The notes beneath the pieces are model-generated. The model did no database searches, was not told the DNA's origin, and saw only the letters and a list, made by a program, of their open reading frames with translations. From positions 1-43,900 of the forward strand of contig CALMIR010000165.1 of the NCBI GenBank assembly GCA_937864265.1: DNA of 43,900 nucleotides, given 5' to 3'. Source of the stretch: an uncultured Saprospirales bacterium (lineage in GTDB: Bacteria > Bacteroidota > Bacteroidia > Chitinophagales > Saprospiraceae). A program made the position numbers and the translations under genes. Shown one piece after another: positions 1 through 7,314 of this stretch. How positions within the stretch are numbered: position 1 is the first letter of the stretch; each line of letters begins with the position of its first letter.

Positions 1-231
1 TCCAACCCTCTTCGCGCAGCGAAGGGGGTTTTTTTATGCTTACCGGAACGTTTGAGCTGGCTCAAAAAGGGGAGGGAAGCATAAAAAAACCCGGGTATCA
101 CCCGAGGTTGGAAATGGTTTGAAGCGCCCCCCCCTTTCGGATGGGCGCAGCCAATCCGCTTCCGACCTCAAACATTTCCAACCCTCTTCGCGCAGCGAAG
201 GGGGTTTTTTTATGCTTACCGGAACGTTTGA
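1..231. repeat. Terminator-bearing repeat cluster, 55-bp unit in + / - / + order
   Basis: A 55-bp sequence at 1-55 recurs without mismatch at 177-231. Each copy holds a small hairpin (CTTCGC-gca-GCGAAG) followed by GGGGG and seven T, so it looks like a rho-independent terminator, then ATGCTTACCGG. Between them, at about 61-122 on the minus strand, lies a diverged relative that keeps the flanks (TTTCCAACC before the hairpin, GGGTTTTTTTATGCTT after it) but has a different hairpin (CCCGGGTATCACCCG). The second copy runs directly into the truncated gene that follows. The first copy starts exactly at the window edge, so an assembly boundary or further copies to the left are possible. Confidence 0.8.
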
Positions 232-679
232 AGATCGAATCAATTTTTGTAATGCCGGACAATTACCGGATAGCCTCACCGTTGATAGTCTTTTGACCGA
301 TCATCCTTCTATTCCATTCAATCCGGACATAGCCACCACTTTTTTTAGAGCCGGTCTAATTGAAGCATGGGGACGCGGAACGCTCAAGATTATGGAGGAG
401 TGCCGTAAAGCTAATCTTCCTTCTCCGGTTTTTTCTAGCGATTCCTCCGGCTTTGCTACCGAATTTAAAAGAGTTCTCGAAAAAAGTTCGGGAAAAAGTT
501 TGGAAAAAATCCTTGAAATGATGAAAATCAACCGTTCCGTGACCATTGCAGAATTAGCTGAACACATTAATATCTCTACCCGCGCTGTTGAAAAACAAAT
601 TGCCAATTTGAAAGATGAAAACAGGATTAGGCGGGTAGGAGGAACAAAAGGCGGCCATTGGGAAGTTATTGAAGGGTGA
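212..679 (+). pseudogene. C-terminal remnant of an AAA_4/AlbA_2-type putative regulator with winged helix
   Basis: From about base 229 the translation matches the C-terminal half of the ATP-binding 'putative transcriptional regulator' family (AlbA_2 plus AAA_4). The usual DRIEFyNPGGLP stretch appears here as DRINFCNAGQLP, and it is followed by FFRAGLIEAWGRGT, a GKS/EKIL linker and a winged helix-turn-helix (ISTRAVEKQIANL) ending in GGHWEVIE. The N-terminal DNA-binding and most of the AAA_4 core, several hundred residues, are missing. In their place is the terminator repeat, which supplies the only ATG in frame (212). An upstream TTG at 119 merely reads through the repeat. I infer a broken gene; expression of the remaining wHTH fragment cannot be excluded. 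Confidence 0.7.
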
Positions 680-901
680 TTTTTCACCGAACCAGTTCGG
701 GAAAAATGTCGGGGAAAACGTCGGGGAAAAATCCTTGCCTTGATTAAAGAAAACAGATATATTGCTATTCCCGAGTTGTCTGAAAAGATTGGTGTCACCG
801 AACGTACCATTGAAAGGAACCTACAAAAGTTGCAAGAGGAGCATTTGCTCAAAAGGGTTGGTGGAGCAAAGGGCGGCCATTAGGTACTTGTTGAGATTTA
901 G
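680..901 (+). pseudogene. Second, decayed winged-helix tail of the same regulator family
   Basis: Immediately after the stop at 677-679, and in the same frame, a second winged-helix tail begins (ILALIKEN, IPELSEKIGVTERTIERNL, RVGGAKGGH). It is similar to the tail just upstream but clearly not identical. The linker shows the family's reiterated TCGGGGAAAA codons, but its natural frame (GKNVGENVGEK) is shifted by one base relative to the helix-turn-helix, consistent with loss of one A in the run near 726-731. The conserved Trp of GGHW is replaced by a TAG stop at 881-883; reading past it gives VLVEI and a second stop at 899-901. This looks like the 3' end of a sister gene left by recombination. 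Confidence 0.65.
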
Positions 902-962
902 TATCATTGGTATCAATAACCGCTGTAAATTCTTGTCCTAAACGACTGAAATATTTCGTAGC

Positions 963-1514
963 ATGATTGAAGCGTACGACATTCAAAAGCACATACATCA
1001 TTATGCTGTTTGGACTGCGGCAAGAGCTAGTCAAAGAGGATTTACAAAAACGGAGCATATTCAGGCGGCTATAGATGCTACTGATTTAAGCGCTCTGGCA
1101 ATGGGAGAATTGTCGGAAATAAAGGAATCAAAGGATTTTGATCATTATCACAAAAAGGTGTGCGCTTCTTTAAAGGCGTATTTCAGTGAAAATAACCTGC
1201 CATTTTGTTCTTATGGACGAGTGGCTAAAATCGTTGCTATTTACCTGAAAACCGCAGTCGTTCTGCCTACTCATGGTAAGGGGCCATTGGCCGCCATGAT
1301 TCATCCGCCCATCGATTCGATTTTACTGAAAAACCTGCACAGGCAACCTGCATATAAGCAGTATAAACTGAACCAATATAGGTGGACTGCCCTCCAAGAA
1401 CAGGAATACTGGGCGCTGTGGGAAATACTGAAAAGTATTCAAAAGCCGCCCTATTGGCAGCTAGAAAGATACTGGACATCGGGATATTGCTCATTCGTCA
1501 GTTCGCCAACTTAG
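963..1514 (+). CDS. Conserved-looking hypothetical protein, 183 aa
   Basis: ATG start, 183 residues, no signal peptide or membrane segment. The composition is that of a real soluble protein (regular helices, many aromatic residues) and it has a segment rich in His and Pro (PTHGKGP, then IHPPIDSIL) and a Trp/Tyr-rich C-terminus (EYWALWEIL, PYWQLERYW). I do not recognise a named domain. It follows a decayed regulator gene and is convergent with the oxidoreductase at 1647; the 132 bp between them show no gene or clear terminator. The overlapping frame 1382-1777 is not convincing. Coding status is likely; function unknown. Confidence 0.65.
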   Translation: MIEAYDIQKHIHHYAVWTAARASQRGFTKTEHIQAAIDATDLSALAMGELSEIKESKDFDHYHKKVCASLKAYFSENNLPFCSYGRVAKIVAIYLKTAVVLPTHGKGPLAAMIHPPIDSILLKNLHRQPAYKQYKLNQYRWTALQEQEYWALWEILKSIQKPPYWQLERYWTSGYCSFVSSPT

Positions 1515-1646
1515 CATGGCCGCTGCTATATCGGCAAAAAGAAAAGTCTGCCTTGTTCACCGCACTTTTACCTGGCCATTCATTAGCATGGGGAGAAGCC
1601 AGTCTTTTAGTTCATTCAAATGCTGGTTTTGAAAAGCATGATTGGT

Positions 1647-2636
1647 TCAATATTCGTCCCAGGCATACTTCAAGCCAATCTCTTGCCGGATGGTATCTAG
1701 TACTTCCGTCAATTCCAGACTGGACGCCAGCGGCCAAAGCGGGCTCTCTTTCAGGTCGTATTTCAGGCAGTGCATGACTTCTTCGGCTTCGTAGGCGTAG
1801 CCGTTATTGTTCCATTGAAACGGAAAATATTCCATCCGGCCATCGGCGTGGAGCAGGCTCATATTGGTTGGCTCGTGCCAACGCGTGTGCAGGTGTATGA
1901 CGCCCTTTTCCCCATAGATGAAAGCTTCGGTTTTGGTTCGGGCGCGGATGCTGGCGTGTAAGTGCGCCATGCGGCCATCTTGATAGTGGAATAAAATACC
2001 CGTTTCCTCATCAACGCCTGTGGTTCCCAAATGGGCTATAGCTTTGATTTGATCCGGCCGGCCCAAGATGAACAAAGCTAAAAATACCGGATAAATACCA
2101 ATATCCAGCAGCGCACCACCGCCCAGGGCTGGGTCGTACAAGCGGCTTTCCGGGTCAAAAGGGGCTTGAAACCCGAAATCAGCCTTGACCGTATAAACCT
2201 TACCAATCATATCGCCGCTAATCAAGCGCAGCATTTGAGCCGTAGTAGGCAAAAAACGGGTCCAAAGCGCTTCCATAAGGAAGGTATTCGAGCTTCGAGC
2301 CGCTGCAATCATGGCCTTCACTTGTTGGCCATTCATGGCAAAGGGTTTTTCGCAAAGAACGGGTATCCCCTTTTCCAAAAAAAGCAGCGTGTGCTCGTAG
2401 TGGCTGCTGTGTGGCGAGGCGATATATACCACATCCAGATCGGGGCATTCCAGCATGGCTTCATACGAGCCGTAAGCGAAAGGTGCGCCGTACTGGCGGG
2501 CAAAAGCATCAGCTCGCGCATGGTCGCGCGAAGCCACAGCATGAAGCCGGGCATTGGGAAGTGTCGCCAAATCCTGTGCAAATTTATGGGCAATTTTGCC
2601 AGGCCCTACGATGCCCCAATTGATAATGTCAGTCAT
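1647..2636 (-). CDS. Gfo/Idh/MocA family oxidoreductase, 329 aa
   Basis: An NAD(P)-dependent sugar or diol dehydrogenase-type enzyme of the cytoplasm. The N-terminal Rossmann fold starts with GIVGPGKIA (residues 8-16); the family's EKP motif, with the catalytic Lys, is at 96-98; the second-domain signature GGGALLDIGIYP is at 172-183. Overall it resembles the dimeric dihydrodiol dehydrogenase / D-xylose dehydrogenase branch, but the substrate cannot be read from sequence. Length is normal. It lies 27 bp downstream of the helicase gene on the same strand, so it may be read from the same transcript. A second, more distant member of the superfamily lies at 42509-43663. Confidence 0.92.
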   Translation of the reverse strand: MTDIINWGIVGPGKIAHKFAQDLATLPNARLHAVASRDHARADAFARQYGAPFAYGSYEAMLECPDLDVVYIASPHSSHYEHTLLFLEKGIPVLCEKPFAMNGQQVKAMIAAARSSNTFLMEALWTRFLPTTAQMLRLISGDMIGKVYTVKADFGFQAPFDPESRLYDPALGGGALLDIGIYPVFLALFILGRPDQIKAIAHLGTTGVDEETGILFHYQDGRMAHLHASIRARTKTEAFIYGEKGVIHLHTRWHEPTNMSLLHADGRMEYFPFQWNNNGYAYEAEEVMHCLKYDLKESPLWPLASSLELTEVLDTIRQEIGLKYAWDEY

Positions 2637-2663
2637 AGCAAAGGGTATATTTGTAAAATAGTA

Positions 2664-5315
2664 TTAACTCCAAGTGATTACAGCACCGGGCAAAAAATCA
2701 TAGCAGCCTTTTGAGCGACGGATGAACAATTTTTTATTGTAAGGATCATTCCGATCTAGCTCATTTTTTGAAAGAATACTGTTGACATACTGTCGTTTGG
2801 TTCTGTACTCTGCTAAGATGCCGGGGGGCAAATCTTCCACGTATTCCATAAAATCATCCATGCGCATTCCTTGTTCTGCAATCGGGTCATCAAAACTAAA
2901 AATTTCCATGCGCAGGGCATTGAGTAGGTTGATTAGGAAAAACTCCATGCTTTTGTGGTTGATGATGTACAATCGATTCTCGTATCGGCATTGTGCGCCA
3001 GGTGGGGCGAGCTTGGGATACCAGCTTTGTAAAAACTTCTTACTGATCTTGCGTTGGTCGTATCCGAGCAGCAAATGTTGTAATGCGTTACGCCCAAAGG
3101 CATCTTGTTGATTCAGAGCTGCTTTTTGATCGATAAAAAAATAGAGTAGATCAATTTTACCGAATTGAGCAGCCAACATTAGCCCAGTGCTTTTCTCTTC
3201 ATTGACAGGAATATTTACACCGAACTTAGCGATAATTTGTTCTACTCCTTTGCGGTTGTTGTTCTTGATGTAGTTGGCCAGTTGTTGTTGCCCTTTTTGA
3301 TATTCACCGAGGTATTGTTTGGCCGGGCCGTACTTTTTTTCGGCTTGTAAACTGAAAATTAAGTCGATACGAAAACGGTTTTTCGCATAGCGAAACAAAC
3401 GATCAAGGTCGGCATTGTCGAACTCTGGAGTCTGGCCAAATATTTTTTCAACTAATATTTCGGCTTCTTCGTTACTGATGTACTCAATGCCTTTAAGCCG
3501 AGCACGAATGGCTTCAGCTTGTTCTATTTTGCCTTGTGCCTCTAAGCGATCTGCTTCTTTCAGCCACTCTGTTTCATCACTTTTTTGTATTTCAATATTG
3601 ATTGCTTGACTAACGTTTGTTACCTGCAATAGTTTCAACAGGTCATTTTTAGTTGCCGCTTCTATGAGATACAAGTTTTGTACCGCTCTTGTGAAAGCTA
3701 CATAAAGCGAATTGATATAGAACTTATAGACCTCCTGCTCTTTATCTGTTTTATCACGTGCACGTGCATAGCGAAAATGCTCATCTTGCAAATCTTCAAG
3801 GGTTACGCCTGCGGCAATTTCACGGAATTGGTTGTCGTATTCACTGATGAAGTTGATGAGTATGATATTGTCATATTCCAACCCCTTGGCTTCTTGTACG
3901 GTGAATATAAGGGGTGTTTTGAAATATTGGCCTACTTGGGCTTTGTGAGCCTTATCCATAACGAGTATGGCAAATTTGGCCGAACCTTCCGTGCGTTTGT
4001 TTAACTCCTTCTTGACTTTATCATCGTCTTCAAAAAAAAAGATTTCACCTTTGGCCTCTGCAACCGTTTGTATTAGATAAGTACTTTCTTTATCTATTGA
4101 ACCAAAGCGGGCATTCTTGATTTTTAACAGATCATTTGATAACCTGGTAACGTTCCATGAATTCCGGTAATTGGTTTTTAGTATCCGCAAGGCACTACCT
4201 TGAAGGTCTTCTTGAAAGAAAAGGCTTTTGATTTTTGACCAGGAAAAAAAATTGGGGTGTACAATTTGATTGGAATCGCCGCTCAAGATGAAATTTCCAG
4301 GCGTTTTTAGTGCTTTGAGGATAAGTAGAAGCTGGATATTGGTAATGTCCTGTACTTCGTCAATAACGATAAAGTCATATTTAGGGCTTACCTTTTCAAG
4401 GTATTGGTAGGCGATGATATTGCTATCGTAGTAGGTTTGCTCTTTTAAAAAGTCCAGGTACTTTTCAAAAAGATCATAAACGCTGCTGCGTTCTTCTTTC
4501 AGGAAAATAGATTGTTTAACACCGAGTTCGATGTACCGCTGCCGAGTGAGATATGGGGCATCGGTGACCGAACCGGTAAGTACACCTTTGAATTCTTCAA
4601 AAAGCTTGTAAGTATCCTTGAACTTGAAGCGCTGTCGCAAACCGCGTTCGTACCACCGCTCGAAAGTGCGGTAGTCTAGCTCCTTACCTTGTGGAATGTA
4701 AATACTCTGTAAGTAAGTGGAAAAGGACAGGAAGTCCACATCTTGGTTTTCGTTTTCATAGCTATTGGCTTCGTATATACGCTGAGAATTTTCAACAAGA
4801 AAAGGCGATAGGGATAAATAGGCGACATGCCCCCTGTAGTTTTTCATTTTTTCCAGCGTCAGAGCCGTTTTTCCACTTCCGGCTGATCCTATGATAATCA
4901 GCGGTGTTGGCAGATCGTATATTTCTTCTTGATCGGCATCTAATGAAATGAATTTATCCAGCAGGTGAAAACGTTTTCCTTGCGGATTAACATATTTAAG
5001 TTGTACTTGTACCTCAGGTACTGCGATTTCTACAAAATGCTGCTCCTTTACAATTGCACCCCTTAGGAATCTTGATTTTTCATATTCGTGGTTCGTGATG
5101 ACTTCAAGGAGCAAAATATAAGTTTCCTCTTTGTGTTTAGCAAATTGGAATAATAAGCGGTTCTCATAATCTAGCTTGGCTCTGTAATAACCAGCATTTT
5201 GCATTTTTTTAACCTCTGCCGATTTAAAGCCCCCTTGGGCAAGCATTTTTTCAACTTTATTAACCTTGCTTTTAAGTCCCTTATAATCCAACTCGTTATA
5301 GTGTAAAACTTGCAT
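2664..5315 (-). CDS. RelE-like/UvrD-type superfamily I helicase with C-terminal ankyrin repeats
   Basis: 883 residues if started at the ATG at 5313-5315. A longer frame to 5339 would need a TTG that lies inside a TACTTTTG promoter-like box, so I prefer the shorter start. Residues 1-85 resemble a RelE/ParE-type toxin fold (YYRAKLDYENRLLF, then YILLLEVITNHEYEKSR). The helicase core has Walker A GSAGSGKT (143-150), Walker B DEVQD (319-323), motif III SGDSNQ (345-350), motif IV NYR (382-384), motif V QEAKGLEYD (474-482) and motif VI YVAFTRA (538-544). After an E/K-rich spacer, about 670-760 holds ankyrin-like units (STGLMLAAQFGKIDLL, AFGRNALQHLLL). All motor motifs look intact. It could act in DNA repair or phage defence; that is inference. 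Confidence 0.88.
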   Translation of the reverse strand: MQVLHYNELDYKGLKSKVNKVEKMLAQGGFKSAEVKKMQNAGYYRAKLDYENRLLFQFAKHKEETYILLLEVITNHEYEKSRFLRGAIVKEQHFVEIAVPEVQVQLKYVNPQGKRFHLLDKFISLDADQEEIYDLPTPLIIIGSAGSGKTALTLEKMKNYRGHVAYLSLSPFLVENSQRIYEANSYENENQDVDFLSFSTYLQSIYIPQGKELDYRTFERWYERGLRQRFKFKDTYKLFEEFKGVLTGSVTDAPYLTRQRYIELGVKQSIFLKEERSSVYDLFEKYLDFLKEQTYYDSNIIAYQYLEKVSPKYDFIVIDEVQDITNIQLLLILKALKTPGNFILSGDSNQIVHPNFFSWSKIKSLFFQEDLQGSALRILKTNYRNSWNVTRLSNDLLKIKNARFGSIDKESTYLIQTVAEAKGEIFFFEDDDKVKKELNKRTEGSAKFAILVMDKAHKAQVGQYFKTPLIFTVQEAKGLEYDNIILINFISEYDNQFREIAAGVTLEDLQDEHFRYARARDKTDKEQEVYKFYINSLYVAFTRAVQNLYLIEAATKNDLLKLLQVTNVSQAINIEIQKSDETEWLKEADRLEAQGKIEQAEAIRARLKGIEYISNEEAEILVEKIFGQTPEFDNADLDRLFRYAKNRFRIDLIFSLQAEKKYGPAKQYLGEYQKGQQQLANYIKNNNRKGVEQIIAKFGVNIPVNEEKSTGLMLAAQFGKIDLLYFFIDQKAALNQQDAFGRNALQHLLLGYDQRKISKKFLQSWYPKLAPPGAQCRYENRLYIINHKSMEFFLINLLNALRMEIFSFDDPIAEQGMRMDDFMEYVEDLPPGILAEYRTKRQYVNSILSKNELDRNDPYNKKLFIRRSKGCYDFLPGAVITWS

Positions 5316-5336
5316 GCAGCTTTTTTTTAAGAAATG

Positions 5337-5344
5337 CAAAAGTA
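5337..5344 (-). promoter_or_regulatory. Candidate -7 box (TACTTTTG) for the helicase gene
   Basis: On the minus strand this octamer matches the Bacteroidota -7 consensus TAnnTTTG and lies about 20 bp before the ATG at 5315. No clear TTG -33 element is visible. It overlaps the alternative TTG start, which argues against that start. Confidence 0.4.
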
Positions 5345-5349
5345 GTACT

Positions 5350-6264
5350 TTAAAAAATGGATTTTTCGGTCAGCGTGGTAAACATTTCCAAAACCTGGAT
5401 ACCTAGTTCTGAATTGCCGTGGTCATTAAGTGAGGGGCTCCATACTGCGATGCTCCACTCGCCCGGATAAACGGCTACGATACCGCCACCTACACCGCTT
5501 TTGCCAGGCAGCCCCACACGGAAGGCAAATTCACCGGCTTCGTCGTAAAAACCACAGGTAAGCATGACGGCATTCAGACGCTTGGCTTGGCTTTTGGTGA
5601 GGATGCGCTCGCCTGTAGCCGGTATGACACCGTGATTGGCCAGTAGTAAAAACGCAGTGGCTAGTTCTTTGCAGGTCATAGCTACCGAGCATTGATGAAA
5701 ATATACATCCAACACATCAATGACTTTGTGCCGCATATTTTGGTGGCTTTTCAAAAAGTAAGCCAAAGCGGCATTGGTGTATCCTGTATCCCATTCGGAG
5801 CTTGCTACTTCTTTATCGTAGCTTATGTTTGTGTTGCCGGCCAGTTTTCGGATGAAGGCCAGCAATTCCGCCTTAGCATCGGGAAATAGGGCCATCAATA
5901 CATCGTCCACTACCAAGGCGCCAGCATTGATAAAGGGATTGCGGGGTATGCCTTTTTCATATTCCAATTGCACGAGCGAATTAAAGGGATTGCCAGAAGG
6001 TTCTATTCCCAGGCGTTGCCAGAGCGCTTCGCCAATCTTTGAAAAGGCCAATACCAGCGAAAATACCTTGGCGATACTTTGAACGGAGAATTTTTCTTCG
6101 GCATCGCCGTAGGAAAAAGTTTTTCCATCAATAGTCACCAGGGCAATGCCCAGTTTGTCATCGGGTACTTTGGCCAGTGCTGGTATATAAGTAGCTACGT
6201 TGCCCTTTTTGGGATGTTTTTTTACCGTTTCCGCAATTTCTTCTAAAATAGCCTGATAATCCAT
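5350..6264 (-). CDS. glsA: Glutaminase A
   Basis: Hydrolyses L-glutamine to glutamate and ammonia in the cytoplasm. The 304-residue length is that of the glutaminase family, which has a serine beta-lactamase-like fold. The nucleophile motif is SIAK (Ser63, Lys66, SxxK); other family hallmarks are NPFNSLVQLE (92-101), NPFINAGA (109-116) and the C-terminal GLPGKSGVGGGI (251-262). The start ATG at 6262-6264 faces a divergent transporter gene with about 56 bp between. Its end is 34 bp from the helicase start, so the two may be cotranscribed. Bacterial glutaminases support glutamate supply and acid resistance; nothing here shows which applies. Confidence 0.95.
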   Translation of the reverse strand: MDYQAILEEIAETVKKHPKKGNVATYIPALAKVPDDKLGIALVTIDGKTFSYGDAEEKFSVQSIAKVFSLVLAFSKIGEALWQRLGIEPSGNPFNSLVQLEYEKGIPRNPFINAGALVVDDVLMALFPDAKAELLAFIRKLAGNTNISYDKEVASSEWDTGYTNAALAYFLKSHQNMRHKVIDVLDVYFHQCSVAMTCKELATAFLLLANHGVIPATGERILTKSQAKRLNAVMLTCGFYDEAGEFAFRVGLPGKSGVGGGIVAVYPGEWSIAVWSPSLNDHGNSELGIQVLEMFTTLTEKSIF

Positions 6265-6320
6265 GCTTTGTGGTAGCTTTTTCGTTTCTTTCGCGAAAGA
6301 TTGCAGATTTTTTCAAGACT

Positions 6321-7220
6321 ATGAATAATATAGACAGCATTAAAATCAACTTTAACCAGGATCAGCTTTTTTTGCTCAATATTTGCCTGGCATTCATCAT
6401 GTTTGGAATAGCGCTGGATTTAAAGTGGAGCCATTTTAAAGCACTTTTCCAACAGCCAAAAGCGGTATTCATTGGGCTAATTTCTCAACTCATCCTGTTG
6501 CCTTTTTTAACATTGTTATTGGTGGCTTTTTTTCGCCCTGCTGCCAGCTTGGCTTTGGGCATGGTGCTAGTGGCCGTTTGTCCAGGGGGCAATGTATCTA
6601 ACTTTGCGGTGCATTTGGCGAAAGCCAATACGGCCTTATCCATTACACTGACGACCATCTCTACCTTGAGCGCCATACTGGTCACGCCCATTTATTTTTC
6701 CTTATTAGCGCCCATGATTGTGGATAAGCAACAAATCAGTGCGGATATTTTTGTGAATCCCTGGAGTATGGTATCGACGATTTTTGTGCTGCTATTGATT
6801 CCATTAATCGCAGGCATGCTTTTTAGTTATCGCTTTCCGAAATGGACGGCGCGCATTCACAAACCTGTTAGCCAATTGTCCATGCTGATTTTTTTGGGAT
6901 TCGTCCTTACAGCGGCTTACGCTAATATGGATAACATCGTTAAATACCTATACCTGGTTTTCATTTTGGTGCTGGCGCACAACGCTATGGCGCTACTGGC
7001 GGGCTATGCTTGGGCGTGGATCAATCGCTTACCACGGGCAGATGCCCGGGCAATCGCTTTAGAAACGGGTATCCAAAACTCAGGCTTGGGGCTGGTACTG
7101 ATTTTTAACTTTTTCAATGGCTTGGGCGGTATGGCCATGATTGCTGCCTGGTGGGGTATCTGGCATTTGATTTCAGCTTTTTCACTGGCCACACTTTGGC
7201 GTCAGCGAAAGGATTTATAG
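6321..7220 (+). CDS. BASS/SLC10-type sodium-dependent transporter, 299 aa
   Basis: An inner-membrane protein with roughly nine to ten hydrophobic segments, typical of the bile acid:sodium symporter (BASS) family. Diagnostic stretches are CPGGNVSNF after the third segment and ETGIQNSGLGL in the C-terminal half, the two crossover regions that bind sodium and substrate in this family. I chose ATG 6321; the longer frame to 6270 needs a GTG and adds a non-conserved extension. It is divergent from glsA, which suggests, without proof, an organic-anion substrate related to amino-acid metabolism. Family members also carry pantoate, pyruvate and sterol sulfates, so the substrate is open. Confidence 0.88.
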   Translation: MNNIDSIKINFNQDQLFLLNICLAFIMFGIALDLKWSHFKALFQQPKAVFIGLISQLILLPFLTLLLVAFFRPAASLALGMVLVAVCPGGNVSNFAVHLAKANTALSITLTTISTLSAILVTPIYFSLLAPMIVDKQQISADIFVNPWSMVSTIFVLLLIPLIAGMLFSYRFPKWTARIHKPVSQLSMLIFLGFVLTAAYANMDNIVKYLYLVFILVLAHNAMALLAGYAWAWINRLPRADARAIALETGIQNSGLGLVLIFNFFNGLGGMAMIAAWWGIWHLISAFSLATLWRQRKDL

Positions 7221-7225
7221 GAAAA

Positions 7226-7278
7226 GCCCGCTCATAAGTAGGTGTTTTTTATGAAAACAGCGACACTTATAAGCGGGC
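7226..7278. terminator. Long inverted repeat between convergent genes
   Basis: GCCCGCTCATAAGT (7226-7239) pairs with ACTTATAAGCGGGC (7265-7278) with one mismatch. It sits between the convergent ends of the transporter and clpB and has T-rich sequence only in its loop, so it may be a bidirectional terminator or a transcript-end stabiliser. Confidence 0.5.
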
Positions 7279-7314
7279 ATATTCCAAGCTTTATGACGTT
7301 CTAAGTTAGTATAT

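Noticed and set aside
1-231. Integron attC-like sites
   Set aside because: The hairpins are variable with conserved flanks, but the attC boxes (RYYYAAC/GTTRRRY) are not present.
849-1058. Minus-strand 69-codon frame opposite the hypothetical gene
   Set aside because: It overlaps both the winged-helix remnant and the start of the 963 gene, has no recognisable domain, and only its middle looks protein-like.
1382-1777. Plus-strand 131-codon frame
   Set aside because: Its second part is the antisense of the oxidoreductase gene and its first part overlaps the 963 gene.
5350-6264. Serine beta-lactamase
   Set aside because: The SxxK motif is shared by the fold, but the NPFINAGA and GLPGKSGVGGG motifs and length are those of glutaminase.
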